Shown: positions 1 through 4,354, counted from the first letter of the stretch. The stretch: 5,430 bases of DNA from Methylococcales bacterium (GCA_023134955.1 JAGLUC010000195.1:1-5430), one strand, 5' to 3'. Notes: generated by a model from the sequence alone, not told the origin. Made by a program: numbers and translations.

Positions 1-610
1 TAAATTCATCTGTAATTAATAATGAGATGTTGAATTGCGTGAATCTGCCTGTTTCACGTTTGATCCTAATAAGGTCTAATAAATCAGGGTGTTTCATATC
101 AAATGTAAGCATTTGCGCCCCTCTACGTCCTCCTGCTGAGGCTATTGTAGAACACATTTTATCGTATACTTCTAAGAATGGTAACGAGCCTGTAGTGGTA
201 GCTCCTGCTCCATTTACAACTGCACCTTTTGGTCTGATGGTAGAACCCTCATAACCAATACCACAACCAGCTTTTAATGAGATAGCAGCCTTACTTAAAC
301 CATCGAATATCCCTTCAATGGAATCAGTCAATTTTTGGCTAACCACACAATTTATAAGTGATGTGGCTGGTTTATACTTCTCTGCCCCAGCATTAGACAT
401 AATACGTCCTGCTGGTATAGCACCATTACGCATTGCCCATAAGAACTCAGTAAACCAATGCTCTGCTTTCACTTCATCTTTAGACAGAAACTTTGCTACA
501 CGTCTATAAGAGTCGTCAATATCGGTATCTATAGCTTCTCCTTTCTGGTTTTTTAACCTATATTTGGTATCCCAAATATCTTCAGAGGCGGCTTGCGTAG
601 GCACATACAT
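1..610 (-). CDS. nrdJ: Adenosylcobalamin-dependent (class II) ribonucleotide reductase, N-terminal part, runs out of the window
   Basis: The 203 visible residues read as the N-terminal part of a class II ribonucleotide reductase, which makes deoxyribonucleotides with a B12-derived radical and needs no separate radical-generating subunit. Visible landmarks are PAGRIMSNAG (66-75), the first redox cysteine in LINCVV (Cys88), DSIEGIFDGL (96-105), the glycine-rich AGCGIGYEGS (114-123), RPKGA (126-130), the SAGGRRGAQM block (158-167) with HPD (174-176), and FNISLLITDEF (193-203). The GRRGAQM and 'DSxEGIF' forms are those of class II (NrdJ) enzymes rather than class I NrdA. The ATG at 610 is preceded by AGGTAGGTG. 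It lies one base after the stop of the upstream gene, so translation is probably coupled. The catalytic and C-terminal cysteines lie beyond base 1. The class II assignment rests on motifs remembered from the family, and a search with the full gene would settle it. Confidence 0.9.
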   Translation of the reverse strand, partial: MYVPTQAASEDIWDTKYRLKNQKGEAIDTDIDDSYRRVAKFLSKDEVKAEHWFTEFLWAMRNGAIPAGRIMSNAGAEKYKPATSLINCVVSQKLTDSIEGIFDGLSKAAISLKAGCGIGYEGSTIRPKGAVVNGAGATTTGSLPFLEVYDKMCSTIASAGGRRGAQMLTFDMKHPDLLDLIRIKRETGRFTQFNISLLITDEF

Positions 611-611
611 A

Positions 612-992
612 CTAAACACCTACCTGTTCTGGACCAATTAACGAGAATAAATGGCTTCTAGCTTCTTCAGGGTAATCCATAATAAATAGATGGAATTTAG
701 AGAATAAGTCTGCTTTAGCTTTTTCAATATTAGCTTGTTTTAACTTAATCCTATCAGCCCACTCAATATCAGTCTCTTCACGTTCAAAGAAAATGGTTTG
801 AATAATCTGCCCATCTACAACTTTAAATTCAGTGTAGAGGGCATCTGCTCCCATTTCTGTATGTGTATGTGTATGTTCAAATTCTTCTGCAAATTTAGTC
901 TTCTCATCCAAAGCGTCTAAAAAACTGAAACTTAATTTAGGTACTACGCCTTGTGTAACGATCTCTCTTGTTGATTGTCTTGATTCTTGCAT
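612..992 (-). CDS. Unknown 126-residue protein between ATPase and ribonucleotide reductase
   Basis: I do not recognise this protein. The ATG at 992 has a good ribosome binding site, AAGGA, seven bases upstream. The protein is acidic and soluble-looking, with no membrane segment. Residues 40-45 are an alternating His-Thr run (HTHTHT), and residues about 75-105 are rich in Lys, Ala and Glu and probably form an amphipathic helix or short coiled coil. The TAG stop at 614-612 is followed after one base by the reductase ATG, so the two genes are very likely cotranscribed and translationally coupled. The position suggests a role linked to nucleotide metabolism or replication, but nothing in the sequence shows a catalytic motif. 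The His-Thr run could bind metal or could simply reflect the six-base DNA repeat beneath it. Confidence 0.85.
   Translation of the reverse strand: MQESRQSTREIVTQGVVPKLSFSFLDALDEKTKFAEEFEHTHTHTEMGADALYTEFKVVDGQIIQTIFFEREETDIEWADRIKLKQANIEKAKADLFSKFHLFIMDYPEEARSHLFSLIGPEQVGV
858..875 (-). repeat. Three tandem copies of a six-base unit inside the 126-residue gene
   Basis: The plus strand reads TGTATG three times in a row. On the coding strand this gives the His-Thr alternation at residues 40-45 of the 126-residue protein. The unit is a multiple of three, so copy-number change would keep the reading frame. Confidence 0.85.
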
Positions 993-1013
993 CTGTTTTC
1001 CTTTTAAAATTGA

Positions 1014-1030
1014 GCTGTAAATGCTACAGC
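1014..1030 (-). terminator. Weak stem-loop between ATPase and the 126-residue gene
   Basis: On the minus strand GCTGTA and TACAGC form a perfect six-base-pair stem around the five-base loop GCATT, followed by TCAATTTTAAAAGG. The stem is short and the T tract is brief and offset, so this is at best a leaky terminator or an mRNA 3' end stabiliser after the ATPase gene. It lies in the 66-base gap before the next start codon. Confidence 0.35.
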
Positions 1031-1058
1031 AGTTAATTAGCTTTGTCTTTTAGAACAT

Positions 1059-2102
1059 TTATAGCAGGTTCCCGTAATTAAAAGGTGTAATTACTTTAGG
1101 TTTAAGTTTTACAGTAAAACCTTCTATATTATAAACAAAGGTACTTTTTTCTAAAGAAGTCTCTTTTGTAAAATCAGTTGGATCAAGTGTTAATCGAATC
1201 CAATCTGATTCTTCGTCATCTACAGTTAAATCTTCTTTAGTGTAATCCACACACATCCTAGAAAAAATATTACCTGTAATTTCTGTATCCCACCTAATAA
1301 TCTTTGTAGTGGGGTGCGAGAGTTCCACTGTATAAGCTTCTTCAGAAGAATCTGGCTCAATATTCAAAAAAGACAGTGTATCGCCAGGTTCAGTACCATA
1401 TCTTAAACACTCTTCAAGTATTGTCTTTAGCATATCAAAATTAAATGCTTTAAATAATTTTGAAATAATTAAAATTTTATTAGTTAAATTTGGGGCTGTA
1501 TCCTGACAAAATTCTCTAATACAATTTTCATCTAAACCTTTATATGATAAATGGTAATAAATCCTTGACGGCCTATTAAGTAAATTTTGGTTGATTTTGA
1601 AGTCAGCATTACATGTTAAAATAAACAACTTTTTAACCATAGTAATCCCGTCAAACAATGTCAGTAATGCTTGTTGTTTGTCATCAGCATAAACTTTCTC
1701 AAATTCATCAAATAAGATAATACACTCTTCATCAATAGAAGAAATAAACTGATTAAATATAGTACCTGTATAAGGTTCGTTTACCAAAATAACGGGTAAA
1801 TTTGCTTGTTTAACAACTAATTTGGCTAATTGAGTTTTACCAGACCCTTTCTCTCCTGACAGAAGTATACCTGTAGATTGTTTTCTATCTTTAAATGTGC
1901 TAAGAATTCTTTCCGCTTTTTCAGTAATGTCCCCATATAGTTTAGGTGGGATAATGAAATCAGTTGCTTTTTCTAAAAAGAAATTACTCCCCATTTCATT
2001 GAATTTTAAAACGTAGTTTATAGGTTCTAAGGTTTCTCTAATATCAACTGAGCTTTCTGGGGTAATAGTAACAGTAGATCCTGTGTGGATGTAATAAGTC
2101 AT
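1059..2102 (-). CDS. AAA+ family ATPase with a distinct C-terminal domain
   Basis: This 347-residue protein has a clear AAA+ core: a Walker A motif GEKGSGKT (83-90, catalytic Lys89), a Walker B motif CIILFDEFEK (127-136, Asp132-Glu133), a sensor 1 strand ending in Asn165 (LFILTCN), and a candidate arginine finger in NRPSRIYY (Arg177/Arg180). A helical lid follows at about 190-235. Residues 1-60 are a separate N-terminal segment. Residues 250-347 are mixed acidic and beta-rich, and I do not recognise this C-terminal domain. Such ATPases assemble into hexamers that remodel proteins or nucleoprotein complexes. An N4 gp24-like role is possible by position but is not shown by sequence. The ATG at 2102 follows a modest AAAGAAG site and a 139-base structured leader, so the gene may begin its own transcription unit or be controlled at the leader. 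Confidence 0.9.
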   Translation of the reverse strand: MTYYIHTGSTVTITPESSVDIRETLEPINYVLKFNEMGSNFFLEKATDFIIPPKLYGDITEKAERILSTFKDRKQSTGILLSGEKGSGKTQLAKLVVKQANLPVILVNEPYTGTIFNQFISSIDEECIILFDEFEKVYADDKQQALLTLFDGITMVKKLFILTCNADFKINQNLLNRPSRIYYHLSYKGLDENCIREFCQDTAPNLTNKILIISKLFKAFNFDMLKTILEECLRYGTEPGDTLSFLNIEPDSSEEAYTVELSHPTTKIIRWDTEITGNIFSRMCVDYTKEDLTVDDEESDWIRLTLDPTDFTKETSLEKSTFVYNIEGFTVKLKPKVITPFNYGNLL

Positions 2103-2134
2103 TTTTCTTCTTTAATTTTTGTAGTAAAGTAATC

Positions 2135-2151
2135 AGAGGACAAAGCCCTCT
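2135..2151 (-). promoter_or_regulatory. Stem-loop in the ATPase leader
   Basis: On the minus strand AGAGGGC and GTCCTCT pair (seven pairs, one of them G-U) around a TTT loop. No T tract follows, so it is not an intrinsic terminator. Its 5' arm shares the bases AGAG with the right arm of the larger neighbouring stem, so the two structures compete. A role as an attenuator or translation control element is inferred from geometry only. Confidence 0.4.
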
Positions 2152-2203
2152 TATATAACCTAATCCTATAGCCCTAGAATCACTTCTAAGAAGGTTATAA
2201 GAG
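2148..2203 (-). promoter_or_regulatory. Branched RNA structure in the ATPase leader
   Basis: CTCTTATAACC and GGTTATATAAGAG on the minus strand pair over about 11 base pairs with a two-base bulge. The enclosed stretch holds two smaller possible hairpins: CTTC-TTA-GAAG, and a seven-pair stem GATTCTA/TAGGATT (two wobbles) around GGGCTA. Together they would make a three-way junction. There is no T-loop consensus or anticodon arm of usual shape, so it is not a tRNA. An additional alternative pairing of CCTAA (2159-2163) with TTAGG (2204-2208) is visible. Confidence 0.4.
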
Positions 2204-2222
2204 TTAGGTAGCTATTTGTTTG

Positions 2223-2279
2223 TTATTCAGGTGGAAGAGGTTTAGGCATCCAATGAGTAGGCTGGTATATTCTTGTGCC
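2223..2279 (-). pseudogene. DUF551-like C-terminal tail in the +1 frame
   Basis: In the +1 frame relative to the 73-residue reading frame the minus strand encodes IYQPTHWMPKPLPPE and then stops at 2225-2223. The pattern THWMPLPEPP is the hallmark C-terminus of DUF551 proteins, which are common in phages and prophages. The frame is closed upstream at about 2311 and has no start of its own, so this looks like the end of a longer protein now separated by a frameshift, either a natural mutation, programmed, or a sequencing error. The rest of DUF551 is not seen. Confidence 0.5.
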
Positions 2280-2463
2280 TTTCAAGCTGTTCAATAGCAG
2301 TTTCAAGGTTTACCTCCAGAACCTCACCGTTTTTTATTGCTTTTGAGAATTTAACATGTTCCCAGCAGACAGGAAATTGAACTATTATGCCTCTAGGATT
2401 ATTTGGATTTTCTTTATAAAAATAATTGGTTTTTTTTTTTTTCAGGGTAGGGTGGTGGTACAC
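2242..2463 (-). CDS. Unknown 73-residue reading frame with GTG start, possibly frameshifted at its end
   Basis: The frame starts at GTG 2463, and no ATG is available in frame. Upstream it is closed by the stop of the preceding 99-residue gene, which lies 21 bases away in the same frame, and no clear ribosome binding site precedes the GTG. Residues 8-11 are four lysines encoded by an unbroken run of 13 A. Residues 13-65 look like ordinary protein, with RGIIVQFPVCWEHVKF and an amphipathic stretch NLETAIEQLERHK. The final residues NIPAYSLDA overlap a better-looking tail in the +1 frame that resembles the DUF551 C-terminus. The gene may therefore be a mutated or frameshifted version of a protein ending near 2223. 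I do not know its function, and the start is uncertain. Confidence 0.55.
   Translation of the reverse strand: MYHHPTLKKKKTNYFYKENPNNPRGIIVQFPVCWEHVKFSKAIKNGEVLEVNLETAIEQLERHKNIPAYSLDA
2430..2442 (-). repeat. Homopolymer of 13 A on the coding strand
   Basis: Thirteen T in a row on the plus strand encode the four lysines near the start of the 73-residue reading frame. Runs of this length are prone to polymerase slippage and to sequencing length error. A shift of one base either way meets a stop within about 20 codons. Confidence 0.95.
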
Positions 2464-2484
2464 TTTGCTCTGTCGCTTACTGCT

Positions 2485-2784
2485 TTATTGTTTGCTTATG
2501 TAAGCATCAATATCTACTTTTGCACTCTCTAATAATTTTTCTAAATATACTGCCCAGTTTTTTCCTTCTTTTTCTAAGAAACTTGCAATCGCTTTATCTG
2601 TACACTCTATTGCATAGAAGCGTACACCGCTGTAGTCGTCTTTAATTCCTTTTTTCCATTTTGCTATTACATCCTTGTCTGAATGAGCAAAAATTTTGGG
2701 ATGCGATACTGTTAGCTTGTTGTTATTTCTGTCTTTTGATGATTTATAATCTACGGGTGTTGCAATATATATTTGTATTTTCAT
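2485..2784 (-). CDS. Unknown 99-residue phage protein
   Basis: I do not recognise a family. The start is well supported: an AAGGAG Shine-Dalgarno site lies eight bases before the ATG at 2784. It sits inside the last codons of the preceding 37-residue gene, whose stop ends two bases before this ATG. The N-terminus MKIQIYIATPVDY looks like a beta strand. The middle is lysine- and aspartate-rich, and the C-terminal third (about 63-95) is predicted by eye to be helical (AIASFLEKEGKNWAVYLEK). There is no signal peptide, membrane segment or cysteine pair, so a small cytoplasmic protein is likely. It belongs to the run of accessory genes between the polymerase and the ATPase. Confidence 0.88.
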   Translation of the reverse strand: MKIQIYIATPVDYKSSKDRNNNKLTVSHPKIFAHSDKDVIAKWKKGIKDDYSGVRFYAIECTDKAIASFLEKEGKNWAVYLEKLLESAKVDIDAYISKQ

Positions 2785-2786
2785 TT

Positions 2787-2900
2787 TTAATCTCCTTTTT
2801 TTCTTGCAATTTCATTTTTTAAAACTTGAATGGCATCGTTTTCTGTTGCCGATTTTCCTAATGACCAGCCTTTAACTATTTTGGTTGAGCTGCTTGCCAT
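2787..2900 (-). CDS. Small unknown protein, 37 residues, overlapping its upstream neighbour
   Basis: This frame starts at ATG 2900, 25 bases before the end of the 39-residue gene, and ends just before the next gene's ATG. The product is basic with a balanced, protein-like composition (KIVKGWSLGKSATENDAIQV at 7-26, then a Lys/Arg-rich end). It neatly fills the space between two supported genes, and its last codons carry the AAGGAG site of the next gene. No Shine-Dalgarno sequence precedes its ATG, so translation would rely on coupling to the upstream gene. A GTG at 2927 in the same frame is an alternative start. It could also be the C-terminal part of a protein once fused to the 39-residue gene. 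Confidence 0.5.
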   Translation of the reverse strand: MASSSTKIVKGWSLGKSATENDAIQVLKNEIARKKGD

Positions 2901-2995
2901 GCAAGATACGCCAGTTCTTTGGCACACTCATTATCAACATCGTAAATACGGTGTCGGGTATTATCCATCCACCACTCTTCAAATTTTTTACACAT
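2876..2995 (-). CDS. Small phage protein, 39 residues, with FEEWW and AWQAAQ motifs
   Basis: The ATG at 2995 has a GGA-containing site (TAGGAATTAAT) that overlaps the TAG stop of the zinc-ribbon gene, eight bases upstream, a typical tight phage junction. The product begins with CKKFEEWWMDN and ends ELAYLAWQAAQPK. The combination of an N-terminal F-E-x-W and a later AWQAA is a pattern I know from small phage and prophage proteins of unknown function, often as a module at the start of longer proteins. Here only that module is present. The overlap of its end with the 37-residue frame raises the possibility that the two were once one protein. No catalytic residues are visible. Confidence 0.7.
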   Translation of the reverse strand: MCKKFEEWWMDNTRHRIYDVDNECAKELAYLAWQAAQPK

Positions 2996-3003
2996 ATTAA
3001 TTC

Positions 3004-3303
3004 CTAGTTTACAAGTAACGCTTCTATTTCTTCTGGTGTGAAATCAGGTTCTTTGTTATTTACATTGCCTACACGAGTTAAACGCATTTTAACTGTGAGT
3101 ACTTGGTGTGGCATTAAATTAATCTCAAATACGACATTACAAGAGCTGCAATGCTCCATTTCACCAACAACGTATTCTGCTGCACCCGATGGGACTTTAT
3201 CTAAAGGATAAGTAGCTAAAACGCACTCACCTCCTTTAGTCTGAAATTCAAGCTCTTTTCCACAACTGGGACAAGGTGTTCTAATGGAATCAAACATTCC
3301 CAT
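3004..3303 (-). CDS. Zinc-ribbon protein, 99 residues
   Basis: Two cysteine pairs, CPSC (11-14) and CSSC (52-55), flank a beta-rich stretch and should bind one zinc ion; a further Cys27 lies between them. The opening MGMFDSIRTPCPSCGKELEFQTK is of a type I have seen in phage and plasmid hypothetical proteins starting MGMFD. The C-terminal tail (DFTPEEIEALLVN) is acidic and helical. AGGAG lies seven bases before the ATG at 3303, and the ATG two codons later is a less likely start. The gene follows the 167-residue gene after 12 bases. A nucleic-acid or protein adaptor role is possible, but the partner is unknown. Confidence 0.9.
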   Translation of the reverse strand: MGMFDSIRTPCPSCGKELEFQTKGGECVLATYPLDKVPSGAAEYVVGEMEHCSSCNVVFEINLMPHQVLTVKMRLTRVGNVNNKEPDFTPEEIEALLVN

Positions 3304-3315
3304 TTTATTCTCCTA

Positions 3316-3819
3316 TTAATCGTCTAAATAAGTAGCAGAAGACACACATATAATTGTTTCTAAAGTGAGTGTATTTATGGTTTCTTGTTGCCGTATAATA
3401 CTGTTTTTAAGATACTCTAGCTCTTGCTTCTTAGCCATTAAGTCTCTTTCAAGAATAGTTCTCATTTTAGCTAGAGATTTCTTAGCACCTTTTTTAATAT
3501 AGAAACCGCCTCTTGCCATGTTTTTATGCGAAATATCTACGAAGTCACTGTCAAGATAATAAGCTCTTTTAGCTTCGTCACTCTTGTCAAGATCATTAAT
3601 ATTTGCTAAGAATATTGTATCTAGTTGTTCTTTGGCTTGCGCAATGGTAAATGTCTTAGCCGTGCTACCACACCAGTAAGTATCCGTAAACTTACCGTTT
3701 TTAAATATGAATATCTGCGACTTACACCAGTATAAGGTATCTAGGCTTAATTTATATTTTTCGCTGTATTCACAATTGTATGACCAGGTGAATAAATCAC
3801 CCTCTTTTGGGTTTAACAT
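3316..3819 (-). CDS. Unknown 167-residue protein with a C-terminal coiled coil
   Basis: I do not recognise a family. The first 60 residues are rich in aromatic residues (several Trp, Tyr and Phe, with YWCK at 30-33 and YWCG at 48-51), suggesting a compact beta fold. Residues about 114-155 (SLAKMRTILERDLMAKKQELEYLKNSIIRQQETINTL split over a long helix) have heptad-like spacing and probably form a coiled coil, so the protein may dimerise. The ATG at 3819 is preceded by a moderate AGAGA site eight bases away and by a 112-base gap that contains a copy of the hairpin repeat. This gene therefore leads the small-gene run that continues to 2242. There is no signal peptide or membrane segment. Confidence 0.88.
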   Translation of the reverse strand: MLNPKEGDLFTWSYNCEYSEKYKLSLDTLYWCKSQIFIFKNGKFTDTYWCGSTAKTFTIAQAKEQLDTIFLANINDLDKSDEAKRAYYLDSDFVDISHKNMARGGFYIKKGAKKSLAKMRTILERDLMAKKQELEYLKNSIIRQQETINTLTLETIICVSSATYLDD

Positions 3820-3840
3820 AATAATTCTCTAATTTATTTG

Positions 3841-3865
3841 GTTCATACCAGCGGCTGAAAGCCGC
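3841..3865 (-). promoter_or_regulatory. Hairpin repeat, copy 1 (GAA triloop)
   Basis: On the plus strand GCGGCT-GAA-AGCCGC forms a perfect six-base-pair stem with a three-base loop, preceded by GTTCA nine bases ahead of the stem. It matches the copy at 4282-4306 at 19 of 25 positions. No T tract follows on either strand, so it is not a simple terminator. It lies about 20-45 bases upstream of the 167-residue gene. A promoter or processing role is inferred; N4 virion polymerase promoters use a triloop hairpin of this kind on the template strand. Confidence 0.55.
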
Positions 3866-3900
3866 ATGTACATAATCACAGATGAATACACCTAATCATG

Positions 3901-3918
3901 CTTAGAAACGCTTCTAGG
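3901..3918. other. Small stem-loop after the 42-residue gene
   Basis: CTTAGAA and TTCTAGG on the plus strand pair over seven positions (one T-G) around ACGC. It lies 13 bases after the stop of the zinc-finger gene with no T tract. It may protect an mRNA end, or it may be chance. Confidence 0.25.
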
Positions 3919-3931
3919 AGTGTTCACGGAC

Positions 3932-4060
3932 CTAAACAAAGTCATCCCCCTCTTCAAGGGCCTCCCAAGCACAATCTTCACACAACCCCTCGTCATTATC
4001 AGCTAAATCAGAATCTACTAATTCAATCCCACACTCTATACACCTGTCTACGTCAAACAT
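3932..4060 (-). CDS. Small acidic C4 zinc-finger protein, 42 residues
   Basis: The ATG at 4060 has a near-perfect AGGAGGT ribosome binding site, which overlaps the TAG stop of the upstream membrane-protein gene; the two genes are ten bases apart and surely cotranscribed. The product has Cys7-x2-Cys10-Gly and Leu-Cys27-x2-Cys30, a spacing close to the C4 finger of the TraR/DksA family, which acts in the secondary channel of bacterial RNA polymerase. However, the coiled-coil arm and the acidic tip of those proteins are absent, so only the finger is present. The rest is strongly acidic (DSDLADNDE, EEGDD). It could be a polymerase-binding mini-protein or just a generic phage zinc ribbon. A longer frame on the opposite strand here is a shadow with an unnatural composition. 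Confidence 0.82.
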   Translation of the reverse strand: MFDVDRCIECGIELVDSDLADNDEGLCEDCAWEALEEGDDFV

Positions 4061-4070
4061 TTTCTACCTC

Positions 4071-4229
4071 CTATGCAAACCTATAAATTAACAAACCCAC
4101 AAAACTAAGAAAACTTGCACAAATATTAAACCCCTTTAACGCTTCGTATTCACCAACACTACCAAATCTTACCTCCATAAGAGAAAGAAATATCCAAACG
4201 AAATTAATAAATAAAATAATTTTAAACAT
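4071..4229 (-). CDS. Small membrane protein with two spanning segments, 52 residues
   Basis: The ATG at 4229 is preceded by AAGGA at a normal distance (AATAAGGATTTACT). Two hydrophobic segments are visible: residues about 3-18 (KIILFINFVWIFLSLM) and 35-49 (NICASFLSFVGLLIY). They are joined by a short polar loop of about 16 residues (EVRFGSVGEYEALKGF). The likely product is a helical hairpin in the inner membrane. No lysis-protein signature such as a holin family motif can be recognised, and the position near the polymerase gene argues for an early or middle function rather than lysis. It is the first gene after the terminator and hairpin region, and its stop overlaps the ribosome binding site of the zinc-finger gene. 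Confidence 0.8.
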   Translation of the reverse strand: MFKIILFINFVWIFLSLMEVRFGSVGEYEALKGFNICASFLSFVGLLIYRFA

Positions 4230-4253
4230 AGTAAATCCTTATTAAAAACAGAT

Positions 4254-4281
4254 AAACCTACAAGCGAGTAGGTTTTTGTTT
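4254..4281. terminator. Terminator-like stem-loop, T tract on the plus side
   Basis: AAACCTAC and GTAGGTTT form a perfect eight-base-pair stem around AAGCGA. On the plus strand it runs straight into TTTTTGTTTGTT, a good intrinsic terminator. On the minus strand the T tract (TTTTT) is offset by five bases and weaker. No plus-strand gene precedes it, so it may stop antisense transcription or act as a second, weaker terminator after the polymerase gene. Confidence 0.55.
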
Positions 4282-4306
4282 GTTCAAGTCAGCGGCCGAA
4301 GGTCGC
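4282..4306 (-). promoter_or_regulatory. Hairpin repeat, copy 2 (GAA triloop)
   Basis: On the plus strand GCGGCC-GAA-GGTCGC forms a six-base-pair stem with a three-base loop, with GTTCA ahead of it as in copy 1. The pair closing the loop is C-G here and T-A in copy 1, a compensatory change. Another pair is G-T here and G-C in copy 1, which is tolerated on the plus strand but becomes an A-C mismatch on the minus strand. C-GAA-G is a known extra-stable DNA triloop. It lies just after the polymerase terminator and upstream of the membrane-protein gene. Confidence 0.55.
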
Positions 4307-4311
4307 CTTAC

Positions 4312-4351
4312 AAATAAAAATAGACACTACCCAATTAAGGATAGTGTCTAT
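4312..4351 (-). terminator. Intrinsic terminator after the RNA polymerase gene
   Basis: On the minus strand TAGACACTATCC and GGGTAGTGTCTA pair over 12 positions (one T-G wobble), extendable by one A-T pair, with a six-base TTAATT loop and then TTTTTATTT. The stem begins four bases after the polymerase stop codon. This is the strongest terminator in the window and separates the polymerase transcript from the small-gene cluster. Confidence 0.85.
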
Positions 4352-4354
4352 GTA

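Noticed and set aside
27..254. Plus-strand 75-residue open frame
   Set aside because: It lies opposite the ribonucleotide reductase, whose conserved motifs are read on the minus strand; the plus frame has no ribosome binding site or recognisable motif.
318..509. Plus-strand 63-residue open frame
   Set aside because: It is also a shadow of the reductase coding region.
2165..2175. CTATAGGA on the minus strand, resembling the core of a T7 promoter
   Set aside because: Only this short core matches, the rest of the T7 consensus is missing, and I see no second copy before other genes in the window; it is more simply part of the leader stem.
2148..2203. Cloverleaf-like fold suggesting a tRNA
   Set aside because: There is no TTCGA T-loop, no acceptor end and no seven-base anticodon loop of normal form.
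3829..3873. 14-codon minus-strand frame running through hairpin copy 1 (starts MYMRLSAAG)
   Set aside because: It has no Shine-Dalgarno site and no start codon in the same position at copy 2. The conservation between the copies follows base pairing, not codons.
3898..4086. Plus-strand 62-residue open frame
   Set aside because: It lies opposite the zinc-finger gene, which has an AGGAGG site and paired cysteines; the plus frame is Pro/His/Thr-rich with no ribosome binding site.
4282..4287. TTGAAC on the minus strand as a bacterial -35 box
   Set aside because: No convincing -10 box lies 16-18 bases downstream.
3841..4306. Hairpin pair as a CRISPR array or transposon ends
   Set aside because: Only two copies, 416 bases apart, in the same orientation with genes between them; no spacer regularity, inverted ends or transposase.
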